Positions 34,687-43,747 of a DNA stretch of 64,000 nt are shown here, one piece after another. The DNA lies in the IMG/VR virus record IMGVR_UViG_3300034101_004588, positions 62,001 to 126,000 of that record. One strand, given 5' to 3'. A program made the position numbers and the translations under genes. Below the pieces are notes generated by a model, which saw only the letters and a list, made by a program, of their open reading frames with translations, did no database searches and was not told where the DNA came from. The first letter of the stretch is position 1. Each line of letters starts with the position of its first letter. The DNA comes from a virus.

Positions 34687-35130
34687 ATGAATAAAACTGA
34701 TGTTATAGAAGCGGCTTTATTAGCTAAAATGGTAGGCACAGAACTTAATAAAGTAGATAAATCTTTTATGGATAGACCTAACATTCCAGCCAATAAAATT
34801 AATATCAATCAGTTTATATCTCAATCAAATTTAACATCTCCTTCAAAAAGAAAAATATCTCCAGCTTATTTATCAGAAGCAGAAGTACAAAATTTAGTAC
34901 CAGAACCTGTTTCACAATTACCTAATTTAATAACAGAACCGGCACCAGTACAACCATTAGCCAATATTAATCCAATTCAACAAAAGGTTTTGGTTAATAA
35001 TGATTATAATATAGTAGAAGATATCCAAGAGATAAAAAGTGTTTTAATTAAAATTAACAACAATCTACAAAAGATTTCTGGCATGGCTGGTAAATTGTTT
35101 TGTGGTTTAAATAACAAAACAAATGGATAA
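34687..35130 (+). CDS. Hypothetical protein with Pro-rich linker
   Basis: The 147-residue protein has a helical N-terminus (IEAALLAKMVGTEL), a Pro/Gln-rich linker (~65-105, including VPEPVSQLPN), and a C-terminal helix (IVEDIQEIKSVLIKINNNL). It sits two bases after folE2 and overlaps gp45 by 8. Function unknown. Position suggests a replication-associated adaptor. Confidence 0.55.
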   Translation: MNKTDVIEAALLAKMVGTELNKVDKSFMDRPNIPANKININQFISQSNLTSPSKRKISPAYLSEAEVQNLVPEPVSQLPNLITEPAPVQPLANINPIQQKVLVNNDYNIVEDIQEIKSVLIKINNNLQKISGMAGKLFCGLNNKTNG

Positions 35131-35878
35131 CAACCTAAAGTTATCTAAAAATCTTTTAGAAAACTTTTTACGCCCTATTAACAGGTTGACTGAAAGTTGC
35201 GTTTTAAAATTAGATAAAACTCGAATTTACAGTGTTTGTTCTTCATCAGACAACACAGTAATATTATATGTCAATTGTGGTTTAAAAGAAGAAGTAAAAG
35301 ATCAATTAAGGTTTAACATAATTAATATTAAAAAATTTTTATCCGGTTTAGAATGTTTAGAAACTTCAGAAAACGGCGATATAAACATACAATACCATCA
35401 GAATTATATAAAATGTGAATCCTCAGGAAATCAAAATAAAACGTTTTTTAAATATTATCTAGTTGATGATAGTATTGTTAAAGAAGCACCAGTTAATTTG
35501 GAAAAAATAGCAAAATTAAAATTTGATACAGAATTTACTATAAATTTAGAAAATATTAAAAAAATAATGTCTGGATATGCATTTGCAACAGATGTATCTA
35601 AGATATATTTTTATTCAGACAATAGCTCCGTTTATGCTGAGATAAATGATCAAACATTACAAAATGTAGATAATATAACATTAAAAATATCAAATTCTTT
35701 TGAAGGAGAACCTATCAACAATCCTCTTCCAGTAAATATAGAAATCTTTAAAAATTTAACACTTACTAAAAACGGAATTAAGGTTAAAATTAACAATCAA
35801 TATAAAGTTTTAATATTTCAAAATTTAAACAACGAAAATATAGAAGCTAAATACATAGTTTCTGCCCTTGTTAAATGA
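35123..35878 (+). CDS. gp45: Sliding clamp gp45
   Basis: The 251-residue, beta-rich protein (T4 gp45 has 228) fits the T4 clamp fold: a FLRPINRLTESCVLKL start, INIKKFLSGLECL, a central linker, and a second repeat with INLENIKKIMSGYAFA. It encircles DNA as a trimer and tethers gp43. In T4 it also activates late transcription through gp33 and gp55. The clamp loader is not in this window. Confidence 0.85.
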   Translation: MDNNLKLSKNLLENFLRPINRLTESCVLKLDKTRIYSVCSSSDNTVILYVNCGLKEEVKDQLRFNIINIKKFLSGLECLETSENGDINIQYHQNYIKCESSGNQNKTFFKYYLVDDSIVKEAPVNLEKIAKLKFDTEFTINLENIKKIMSGYAFATDVSKIYFYSDNSSVYAEINDQTLQNVDNITLKISNSFEGEPINNPLPVNIEIFKNLTLTKNGIKVKINNQYKVLIFQNLNNENIEAKYIVSALVK

Positions 35879-35895
35879 ATTTAAAAGGATAAAAT
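35868..35895 (+). promoter_or_regulatory. Sigma70-like promoter at the end of gp45
   Basis: TTGTTA (35868-35873), 16 nt, TAAAAT (35890-35895), ten bases before the ATG at 35906. A TATAAATA sequence (35897-35904) also lies one base before the start codon, so late use is possible. Confidence 0.4.
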
Positions 35896-35905
35896 ATATA
35901 AATAT

Positions 35906-36226
35906 ATGGCTAAAAACAAAATAACCACGTTAAGCTATTTCTTAAAAAGATTAAGAGATAGCGGATATGTAACAGACAAATTGTTTACAGATTACGGAAA
36001 ACATGATCCAAGATCATGGACAGTAGTCATAGATCCAAGAGTTGCTTCCGTACTTGTTACTTGTTATAACAATCACAATGAACTTGGCGAAGAGTATTTT
36101 GAAATATATGACGGTGGACAGTTTGTACCAGATAATTTTAAGATTAAAACTTCTTCTATAGAGGTTTTAATAGAGTATTTGGTAAAATTTGGAATTAACA
36201 ATAAATCCTTAACTTATAAAGATTAA
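35906..36226 (+). CDS. Small conserved-looking hypothetical protein
   Basis: The 106-residue protein has a mixed alpha-beta pattern: TLSYFLKRLRDSGYV, then WTVVIDPRVASVLVTCY, EYFEIYDGGQF, and a C-terminal helix. I believe similar small proteins occur in marine T4-like phages next to gp45, but no function is known to me. It follows gp45 by 27 bases. Confidence 0.6.
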   Translation: MAKNKITTLSYFLKRLRDSGYVTDKLFTDYGKHDPRSWTVVIDPRVASVLVTCYNNHNELGEEYFEIYDGGQFVPDNFKIKTSSIEVLIEYLVKFGINNKSLTYKD

Positions 36227-36227
36227 A

Positions 36228-36236
36228 CATAAGTAT
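36228..36236 (+). promoter_or_regulatory. Putative late promoter (CATAAGTAT)
   Basis: CATAAGTAT lies two bases before the ATG at 36239. The same 9-mer precedes genes at 8065 (-) and 49174 (-). It may mark the border between the replication block and late genes. Confidence 0.4.
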
Positions 36237-36238
36237 GT

Positions 36239-36631
36239 ATGTCGTTCAAATCTGTGAATAAAAAAAAGAAAATCATACAGCATTCAGAATCTTTTGTCCC
36301 TAATTTATCTGGAATATCACCAAAACCTTTGGATAAAGAATACATAAAACAAAAAATAGAAGAATCTTTGAATAATGAAGAACTTCAAAAAAGCTTAGAT
36401 AAGTGGTTAAAAGAAAATGAAAATCGCCATAAAATTGTATTAAGAGATTTAAATTTATTAAAATCAATTATAACTGAATATTTAGAAGGATTTTTATTGA
36501 TAGGTTATAATTTAGAAGGAGAAAGAGTTATTTTACAAAATTATTCTTCTCCTAAGGATAGAGACGCTTTAATGGAATTTTTAAAAAACGTATTTATTCA
36601 ACAACAAAGTAATAATTTATTAGATAATTAG
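36239..36631 (+). CDS. Hypothetical protein
   Basis: The 130-residue protein has a basic N-terminus (NKKKKIIQ), an acidic-basic helical centre (EESLNNEELQKSLDKWL), and an alpha-beta C-terminal part (LLIGYNLEGERVIL). No known motif. A late-promoter-like site sits at its start. Virion-associated or regulatory roles are both possible. Confidence 0.55.
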   Translation: MSFKSVNKKKKIIQHSESFVPNLSGISPKPLDKEYIKQKIEESLNNEELQKSLDKWLKENENRHKIVLRDLNLLKSIITEYLEGFLLIGYNLEGERVILQNYSSPKDRDALMEFLKNVFIQQQSNNLLDN

Positions 36632-36636
36632 TAAAT

Positions 36637-37473
36637 ATGGCTATACAAGGACAAGATCAAGAATGTTGCGATAGACCGTTATTTACTAACATACAACTTC
36701 CTAGTCCCACTGCATCAGACATTACAGCTTTTTTATGTGATGTTCTAGCAGCTTCAAGATCTGAAAATCCAGATCCGGTAATTAGACCAGCTGTTCCTTT
36801 TAATGAAAGTGTTGTATGGCATTCTTTAACAGGTCAAGTTGATGTCGGAGATCCTAGGATTTCTAATGGTTTTATTTTTAGACAAATGTATGATACTTTT
36901 ATTAAAAGAGCAGAATTACAAATAGAAGTATTGCAAGCAGGTGGGTGTCAAATTATAGATAATTGTATTTGTGGTACGGATGATATACCTATAGTTAAAT
37001 TAGAAAGAACTTGTACGGATGAAGAAGCTAAAGAGCTTTTAAAACCTATAACTTTTAATGAAATTGAAACTTTTGTAACAGATTTGTGGAATAAAAAAAT
37101 AAAAGAAACCGCAAATGATTTTGTAGATTATTTAAGAAAAAATTACATAAGCAAAGGTTGGGAAGCTCACTTATATCAATACAAAGAAGTTCCAGTTTTT
37201 TATGTAGAATTAAGAGATCCTACTAAACTTTTACCAAACGGTAAAACAAATCCTTCAAAATATAAATTTTATAGATATTATAGTGATTCCAAACAATATG
37301 TTTCAGAAGGTTTAGGTGTTTCTATAAAATATAAAACTAGCTTTTTGTCAGATGCTAGTTTAGACGATTGGCAAAATGAAAATAGTAGATTAGCCATGCA
37401 AAATCTAATGAATAGTTTGGCAGCTCCTATATGGCCTCAAAAATCTATTTTTAGTTCAAAAGTTTCTTTTTAA
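36637..37473 (+). CDS. Putative virion structural protein
   Basis: The 278-residue protein has a Cys-containing N-terminus (QDQECCDRPLF), a helical segment (GFIFRQMYDTFIKRAELQIEVL), CQIIDNCICG, and a strand-rich C-terminal part with KFYRYYSDSKQYVSEGL. It converges with the spike gene and overlaps it by 4 bases. It has no enzyme motif. A virion or baseplate role is inferred from location. Confidence 0.5.
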   Translation: MAIQGQDQECCDRPLFTNIQLPSPTASDITAFLCDVLAASRSENPDPVIRPAVPFNESVVWHSLTGQVDVGDPRISNGFIFRQMYDTFIKRAELQIEVLQAGGCQIIDNCICGTDDIPIVKLERTCTDEEAKELLKPITFNEIETFVTDLWNKKIKETANDFVDYLRKNYISKGWEAHLYQYKEVPVFYVELRDPTKLLPNGKTNPSKYKFYRYYSDSKQYVSEGLGVSIKYKTSFLSDASLDDWQNENSRLAMQNLMNSLAAPIWPQKSIFSSKVSF

Positions 37474-40400
37474 CAATCTATTCCAAGATCTTGGAATAAT
37501 TTTCTGTTAACTATTAAAGGCTCAACATTTCCATCTGGAGTGTATGTAAATTTAATATTAGGATTATTCAATCTAATATTATTAAACCCTGGTACTAATT
37601 TAGTTAACCCGAAAGAATTAAGATTACCAAATCTAGGAGGTCCTCCTCCAGTATTTGGCGTTCCAAAACCAAAACCACCACCACCACAACCTGCCAATGT
37701 TTTAGGTCCTCCATCAGGAGCAGTACCATTTTTTCTTGCTGGTGTAGGAACCGGATTAGCATTAACTCTACTACCAGCTAAACCTGCGTCATCATCATAA
37801 TAGGTTCCTCGAGGTTGAGTAAAATCATGATGGTGATCTTGAGGGGTTTGATTATGATTATGTCTCCAATTCCATATAAATCCCCAAGACACTCCAGGAC
37901 CAGCTGCATTTAAACATCCTCCAAAATAAATACCAGTTGCTACAGGTTCTATAACTGAGTTCAGGGTGATGGTTTCTAAAACATCCATAACCGCTTTGAC
38001 AATATTAGTAGGCATAATTATAGCACCTAAAAATGCATAATGAGTTACAGCGGTTCTAAAAAGATTTAAAACATTTATAGCTTGTGCAGGACCTACCGCC
38101 CAGTTTGCTTGTGGTACTCTTTGATCCGGTGTACCAGATCCAGAAGTTTGAACCCTTTGACCAACTGTGTTAATGTATTTGACTGATAATTCACCATCCA
38201 TTCCTAAACCACCTTTAATAACAGCATCTCCAGCAACACTAAAACCTCCTTTAATTATAGTTTGTGGAGTATATATTTGTACACTTCCCTTTCCAGATCT
38301 GTCATCAGCTTCTAAAGTTAAAGATTTTCCTTTAACTATTGTTTTATTTTTTGAGCTTAATACGACTTCTCCTTCAGAACCAACTACATTAACTCCACCA
38401 CCAGTTATTGAAATTTTGCCTTTAGTTACCATGTCTAGACCTGGAGATCCGGAAACTATTTTTACTTTATTACCTCCTTTTAAAACTATATTACCTCCAG
38501 GAAATTGATCTGGTTCAGAATGTACCATTCTTTCATGATTTTTTCCACCTCTCATAACATAGGTTGGAGTATTTTTTCCATCAACAAATCCGCCCATATC
38601 TGTGTTATGACCTGCTTGTGTATAAGCTTCAGCATCATTTGTGGTTAATCCAGCATTAATAACAAAATCTTTAGCTGCAGCCATAGTTATAGTACCACCA
38701 GCACCCATACGAGTTTCTGCTTCTTGAATTTTTGTAGAATTTTTTGCCATTTCTTCTCCAGCTTTTTTATTAGCATCTTCTATGGGTTTTTGTGGAGAAG
38801 GAATCATTCCATCTTTACAACCTTCATTACCACAGGTTCCGTCTTTAAGCAAAGTTTTGGCTGGAACTATAGATAAAAAAGGCACTAATAAAAGAGAAGT
38901 AACAAAAGATAAAAATTCTATTGCATATGAACCCCAAGGTAAATCCCATTTTTTAATAAAATTCCAAAATCTTTTTGCTAGATTTTTTGCTGCGTCTGAT
39001 ACGTATGTTGTTGAACATATTGGACAAGGTACCATATCTCCTTTAGGTGCATTATTTTTGATCTCTTCTAATTTTTTATTGTGAGTAGATTTGATCATGT
39101 TGTTTATCTCTTCAGCTGCTTTTCTACGTTCATCCGGGTTAGTACCTAAACCAGCTCTCAAAGTAATATCACCGTCTGTTCCTTGTTCTATAAAACCACC
39201 AGACCATAAATTCATTGGACCAACAGAATTAAGAAACATATCTCCTCTAGCATTAACACTAGCATTAGTTGGACTTGCCAGGCTTATAGATTCCGCTAAA
39301 AAAGCATCTGCTCCTTGATCACTAGTTAGTCTTATAAAAGTTTTTTCTGGAGGTTGAGATGATGTTCTTGCCGCATATCCTATAGAAATTTGTCCACCAG
39401 GAGCAGCCATACTAGTTGTTTGATTTATTTGATTTTGATTAACTCTTTCTACAGTTGAACTGTCTGGGCCATTTGCAGTTTGTAAAAAATTCTGCATAGC
39501 ACTAGGTTCTGGGGCACAGGCAAAATATATAGGCTTTTGTACATCTCCATTTAAAAAGAAAACAAACACTTTTGCTCCGGGTTGAGGCAAAGCAAACATT
39601 CCATTGCCATGATTTAAACTATTAGGGTAAGGTGGTGTTCCTGCAAAATTTAAAGATCCATAAGTTCTTCCGTCACCAGCAGAAGCAAACCCTTTTGAAT
39701 CTTCTATTAAGTTATTTTTACCAACAGAAGCAAATTCTTCTGTTGCAGAAGGTCCTGGTGGCACTTGTCCATATTTTGATAATTGTTGTCTAACCTCTCC
39801 TGCACTTCTTCCTATAGTTGATTCTCTGCCTAATATTTCAAAAGTTACATTATTTTGAGTATTGTTAATATTATACTGAGAAGTTGGTACATATACATCA
39901 ATTGCATTTTGATTTTGATTTCCGTGATTATCTGCTATTATATAAACAAAATTAGTTGAAGTATCTCTTATAACCGTGCCATAAGGTAGATTAGCAGTGC
40001 CTCCTTCTCTTGCTCTAGCTACTACACCTGGAGTTAAATTTTGAGCAAAAGCTGATTTACCATTATTTGTATTAACATCTTGAGTTTCATCTCCTTGATT
40101 GCCAATTACTCCTTTGCCTAAACTATAATTAAAAACTGTAGTAGTAAAAGTGCCTTGAGGTACATATTCTGTTTTTGCTGGTTCTTGAGCATATAAATCT
40201 TTTCCAGCAACCATAGTATCTGCCCCTTCTACCCCAGCAGTTCTAGCTGGAGATTGACTTGGAGGATCTTCTAAGCTACCTGCTAATCCAGAAGGAGCTA
40301 CTCCTTTAGAACCATTTGCAAAAGCCTGGCTAACGTCTGAATTTGATAATCCGTTGTAAGTCCAAAAGCGACCACCTCCTAATTGATTTCCCACTAAATC

Positions 40401-41069
40401 TAAATGTAAACCTGAACCACCACTCATTCCATAACCTATACCCGTATTCCCTAAAGAAGCCCAATATTGAACAAAGGGTGCTAATTCACTTCCAGATAAA
40501 AGTTTTCCGTCTTTTTCTATATAAACATCTGCTGCTAATCCACCATCATGTCTTCCAGTATTAGAAACTTGTTCTCTGTCCGGATTTTGTGTACCAGAAT
40601 AAATAATAACTTTAGCATCTTTTCCATACACTTTTGTCGCTGCATCTGATAAATTGTTTACTAATTCATCTGCAACTGGCAAATTTCGATTTGTACCAGA
40701 ACCATAAGCGTAATTAACATTTGGTCTACTTGCTCCGGTTGTTTTTCCGGAAAATGTTCTTAAAGGATTTGAACTGGTAGATCCTGTGCCAGGATTAAAT
40801 AAAGCAGAAGTACCTCCACCAAAAACCGGAGCAGCACATTCAGACCAGGGTAAAACTGTTTTTAAATGTATTAACAATTCTGGACTAAAGGCTCCTAAAG
40901 TGTCTATATGACTAAAACTAAAATCTTTTAATTCTGAATTCCAACCACTATATATAGTGTTAGAAAGATAAGGAATAAAAACTTGTACTCTTCCTCTATT
41001 TTCTGGATCGTTATTATTAACTACTATTCCTAAATGATTACCGTAAACTTTTTTTAATTTTTTTGCCAT
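37470..41069 (-). CDS. gp5: gp5-like central spike / hub with embedded M15-type peptidase
   Basis: The 1199-residue protein is twice T4 gp5 (575). Residues ~8-80 are the gp5 OB fold (GIVVNNNDPENRGRVQVFIPYL). In place of the T4 lysozyme domain it has a peptidase-like domain with HDGGLAAD (His174-Asp181) and GLHLDL (His222), an M15-type zinc site. A second beta-domain (~320-430) and another OB-like part (KVFVFFLNGDVQKPIYF) follow. A Cys-pair insertion holds a hydrophobic stretch, and a repetitive beta-helix (GGNIVLKGGNKVKI and similar) comes next. Near the C-terminus is a His-rich segment with DHHHDF, then Gly-rich sequence. The spike pierces the envelope and cuts peptidoglycan during entry. 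Confidence 0.85.
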   Translation of the reverse strand: MAKKLKKVYGNHLGIVVNNNDPENRGRVQVFIPYLSNTIYSGWNSELKDFSFSHIDTLGAFSPELLIHLKTVLPWSECAAPVFGGGTSALFNPGTGSTSSNPLRTFSGKTTGASRPNVNYAYGSGTNRNLPVADELVNNLSDAATKVYGKDAKVIIYSGTQNPDREQVSNTGRHDGGLAADVYIEKDGKLLSGSELAPFVQYWASLGNTGIGYGMSGGSGLHLDLVGNQLGGGRFWTYNGLSNSDVSQAFANGSKGVAPSGLAGSLEDPPSQSPARTAGVEGADTMVAGKDLYAQEPAKTEYVPQGTFTTTVFNYSLGKGVIGNQGDETQDVNTNNGKSAFAQNLTPGVVARAREGGTANLPYGTVIRDTSTNFVYIIADNHGNQNQNAIDVYVPTSQYNINNTQNNVTFEILGRESTIGRSAGEVRQQLSKYGQVPPGPSATEEFASVGKNNLIEDSKGFASAGDGRTYGSLNFAGTPPYPNSLNHGNGMFALPQPGAKVFVFFLNGDVQKPIYFACAPEPSAMQNFLQTANGPDSSTVERVNQNQINQTTSMAAPGGQISIGYAARTSSQPPEKTFIRLTSDQGADAFLAESISLASPTNASVNARGDMFLNSVGPMNLWSGGFIEQGTDGDITLRAGLGTNPDERRKAAEEINNMIKSTHNKKLEEIKNNAPKGDMVPCPICSTTYVSDAAKNLAKRFWNFIKKWDLPWGSYAIEFLSFVTSLLLVPFLSIVPAKTLLKDGTCGNEGCKDGMIPSPQKPIEDANKKAGEEMAKNSTKIQEAETRMGAGGTITMAAAKDFVINAGLTTNDAEAYTQAGHNTDMGGFVDGKNTPTYVMRGGKNHERMVHSEPDQFPGGNIVLKGGNKVKIVSGSPGLDMVTKGKISITGGGVNVVGSEGEVVLSSKNKTIVKGKSLTLEADDRSGKGSVQIYTPQTIIKGGFSVAGDAVIKGGLGMDGELSVKYINTVGQRVQTSGSGTPDQRVPQANWAVGPAQAINVLNLFRTAVTHYAFLGAIIMPTNIVKAVMDVLETITLNSVIEPVATGIYFGGCLNAAGPGVSWGFIWNWRHNHNQTPQDHHHDFTQPRGTYYDDDAGLAGSRVNANPVPTPARKNGTAPDGGPKTLAGCGGGGFGFGTPNTGGGPPRFGNLNSFGLTKLVPGFNNIRLNNPNIKFTYTPDGNVEPLIVNRKLFQDLGIDC

Positions 41070-41070
41070 A

Positions 41071-42792
41071 TTATATAGTTATATTTGCTATTGATGTTCT
41101 TAAATTAAAAAATTTGTCATCAATATCTGTTTGTAATTTATTTAAATTATTACCTACATTGTCAGTAAAAAATCCTTGAACATCCTGATATATTCTAGGT
41201 CCAATTATAGCTGGAGTTGAAGGTATAAAAGCTAAAGGGGCTGGCAATTGATCTCCAAAACGAGTCATAATTTCAGATATGATAGGTAACGCTCCTGCTT
41301 GAGGCATAAATTGATTTACCAAACCAGCCACAATATTCCCTTGCAGATAATTTAAAACATAAGAATATCCATAATTACCTAACATATCTGCCAAAAATCC
41401 GTTGGGATCACTGCCAATTTGATTTACAGTATCTATAACTTGTTGAACTTCTGGTGGAATAAATTGCTGTAAAAAAGAAAAAGGATTTGCTAAAGCATTA
41501 CTACCTATATTAACAAAGTTTTGAACTATATTTAAGAAATCAAAAAAAGATCCATTTTGTCCGAATATACCAGAAATAAAATTAATATCATCCAAAATAA
41601 CTTGTATAGTAGCCAATATTAAGCACAATAAATCTAAAGGTATAATCTTTTCTATTAAACTTAAAATTAATTGTTGTATCTGCACCATAATTCCATTAAT
41701 AAATGCATAAAATTCTTGTATAGCCCTAACAACTCCTTGATAAACTTCATTAATTAAAATTTGAAAAGCGGTTACTACTCTATTAATAAAGCTAACGACT
41801 TGTTGCAAAGCTCCAAAAGCTAAAGCTGGTAAAGCCAAATATGCTCTAGACCTAATTAAATTTAAATAATTTTCTAATTCTTCTGTAAATTTAGGATGAA
41901 TTTTATTTAAAGCTTGTTCTACTAATGAAGGAGTTTGTCTTTGTGGTCCGGTAACTGGATTATTTTCAACTCTAGTAGAATTTGCTACTGTGGTTGTACC
42001 TGCATTGCCAAAATCTTTAAAAAAACCACTTTGATAAGCTGGAGTTTTTTTAAAAATTGATTCTAATCCTTTAAAAATATAACCCTTTATTGCTTGGTTT
42101 CCTTTTAACCACATATAATATAATATATCCCCATTAATAACCACACTTGATTCATTTTTAATTGGATTATTGGCAGCAGTAATAGTTGCTCCTAAAGCTC
42201 CGCTTCCATTTTTTAAAACATATAACCAAGCTGCTAAGTAATTGTAATTGTCTGGTGTTGTTATATAAGTTCTGAATGCTAATAAATCATTTGAATCAAA
42301 TCCAATTTCAGAAGCCATTTTGTCTATGTCTACTACTTGATCTTTTCCCGGAGTTAATAATTTGGTTTTGTCTCCTGGAGATATTTTAGAAACAGTTTTA
42401 GCTGGATCTTGCCTTGGACTATAAGCTTCAGAAGTTGGATCATTTGGATTAGCGTCTCCTGTACCGTTTACTAATTCATTTAACCAATCTGGATAAGAAG
42501 CATCCGTAGGACTTACACTAGGTGTAGAAGCAGAAGATGTTGCTCCTGTAGTAGCTCCAGCTGGTGCTCCTATTGTATCTGGTGTTACAGAAACTGATAC
42601 AGCTGGACCACCAGAATAAACAGAATAAACAGAACCAGTATCTAATGGTGAAACTGGTAAATTATTTTGTTCCGGAACAGGTTGCCTTGTTCTAGAATCA
42701 ACTATTTGTAAAGTATTTGGATCTGTTGTAAAATATGTATCTGGAGCCGCTGGAGGTCCTTCATACGGAGTGATTTGATTTTCATTGCCCAT
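41071..42792 (-). CDS. Large virion structural protein next to gp5
   Basis: The 573-residue protein has a Pro/Thr/Ser-rich N-terminus (~1-130), a middle domain (~150-250), and a long hydrophobic-amphipathic helical region (~300-480, including LLCLILATIQVILDD). It lies one base after the gp5 gene on the same strand. Similar proteins occur beside gp5 in marine T4-like phages, to my recollection. A baseplate role is likely; the specific role is unknown. Confidence 0.55.
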   Translation of the reverse strand: MGNENQITPYEGPPAAPDTYFTTDPNTLQIVDSRTRQPVPEQNNLPVSPLDTGSVYSVYSGGPAVSVSVTPDTIGAPAGATTGATSSASTPSVSPTDASYPDWLNELVNGTGDANPNDPTSEAYSPRQDPAKTVSKISPGDKTKLLTPGKDQVVDIDKMASEIGFDSNDLLAFRTYITTPDNYNYLAAWLYVLKNGSGALGATITAANNPIKNESSVVINGDILYYMWLKGNQAIKGYIFKGLESIFKKTPAYQSGFFKDFGNAGTTTVANSTRVENNPVTGPQRQTPSLVEQALNKIHPKFTEELENYLNLIRSRAYLALPALAFGALQQVVSFINRVVTAFQILINEVYQGVVRAIQEFYAFINGIMVQIQQLILSLIEKIIPLDLLCLILATIQVILDDINFISGIFGQNGSFFDFLNIVQNFVNIGSNALANPFSFLQQFIPPEVQQVIDTVNQIGSDPNGFLADMLGNYGYSYVLNYLQGNIVAGLVNQFMPQAGALPIISEIMTRFGDQLPAPLAFIPSTPAIIGPRIYQDVQGFFTDNVGNNLNKLQTDIDDKFFNLRTSIANITI

Positions 42793-42847
42793 AATTTAAT
42801 CGTGTATTTTTTCTTTTATAAAATATTATATTAAATAACTTATTCAT

Positions 42848-43471
42848 ATGACCCTAAAATACCCTCCCATAGGCATTGCTGGAGCAGCCCGTAGTGGTAA
42901 AGATACTTTATGTCAACTATTGATATACTTATTTCAAAAACATAATATAGAATCATATAGACAATCAATGGCGGGGGATATTATTCGTAAAGATTTGGAA
43001 GAATCTTTTATTAAAAAAATACAACCTTATTCATTTTTTACAGAAGACTTAAAAGAAAAGGAAATTTTAAGACCAATTATGGTTGAATATGGTAGATTAT
43101 TAAGAAAAACAACAGAAGGTAGATATTTTATAGAAAAAGCTCAAAATATTATTTTAGAAAATAATTCTAAAATAGCTATTATACCTGATATAAGATATGC
43201 AGAATATAAAAAAGATGAATTGTTTTGGATCAAAAACGAAATAAAAGGATATTTAATTTTTATCAAAAAAGAAAGTAATAATGACGCTAATGTTTTTGAA
43301 CAAATGAATAATAAAATTTTAGAAAAAAATGCAGATTTTGTATTAGAATGGCCAGTTTTAGGGGATTTGAAAGAAAATTTAGAGGAATATGAACAATATG
43401 CGTCAAAAATTGTAGATATATATACAAAGAATCACCATTTACCTATAGGACACCTTTCAGCTCTTAAATAG
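42848..43471 (+). CDS. gp1: Deoxynucleoside monophosphate kinase, gp1-like
   Basis: The 207-residue P-loop protein has GIAGAARSGKDTLCQ near the N-terminus (Walker A), a LRPIMVEYGRLLRK segment, and IIPDIRYAEY. This is the layout of T4 dNMP kinase gp1 (241 residues), which phosphorylates dGMP, dTMP and modified dCMP. It stands alone on the + strand within the minus-strand virion block and overlaps the convergent gene by 40 bases. The substrate range cannot be told from sequence. Confidence 0.65.
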   Translation: MTLKYPPIGIAGAARSGKDTLCQLLIYLFQKHNIESYRQSMAGDIIRKDLEESFIKKIQPYSFFTEDLKEKEILRPIMVEYGRLLRKTTEGRYFIEKAQNIILENNSKIAIIPDIRYAEYKKDELFWIKNEIKGYLIFIKKESNNDANVFEQMNNKILEKNADFVLEWPVLGDLKENLEEYEQYASKIVDIYTKNHHLPIGHLSALK

Positions 43472-43746
43472 GTTTTAACCGCCATATAACATCCACATTT
43501 TTGACATCTTTGCCGAGCTTTGTCAAAAAAAGGACAAGATTCACATATATTTAATCTTTTAGTTGCTTCTTCCCCATCAACCTTTAAAGGGTTTCCTTGT
43601 AAAACACTAGAAGCATTATTATATACACTACCAGCAACATTTTTTAACATCTGAGCACTTGATGGGTATGAAGTATTTTTCTTAGATGACATTAATTGTT
43701 GTATTTTAGTTTGTTGTAATCTTCTTTTTAAAAAATTTTTATCCAT
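43432..43746 (-). CDS. Small Cys-rich zinc protein
   Basis: The 104-residue protein has a basic helical N-terminus and a C-terminal zinc-type site: CESCPFF, CQKCGC and ERCPIGKW, six Cys in ~35 residues. Proteins ending in CPIGKW occur in T4-like phages, to my recollection. It lies two bases after the hub gene, which suggests late expression and a virion or assembly role. It overlaps the convergent kinase gene. Confidence 0.6.
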   Translation of the reverse strand: MDKNFLKRRLQQTKIQQLMSSKKNTSYPSSAQMLKNVAGSVYNNASSVLQGNPLKVDGEEATKRLNICESCPFFDKARQRCQKCGCYMAVKTYLRAERCPIGKW

Positions 43747-43747
43747 A

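Noticed and set aside
37540-40564. Several + strand open frames inside the spike gene (for example 37540-37800, 38167-38508, 38782-39084)
   Set aside because: They are antisense to a large gene with clear domains, lack start signals and have biased composition (many Pro and Thr) that follows from the Gly/Asn-rich sense strand.
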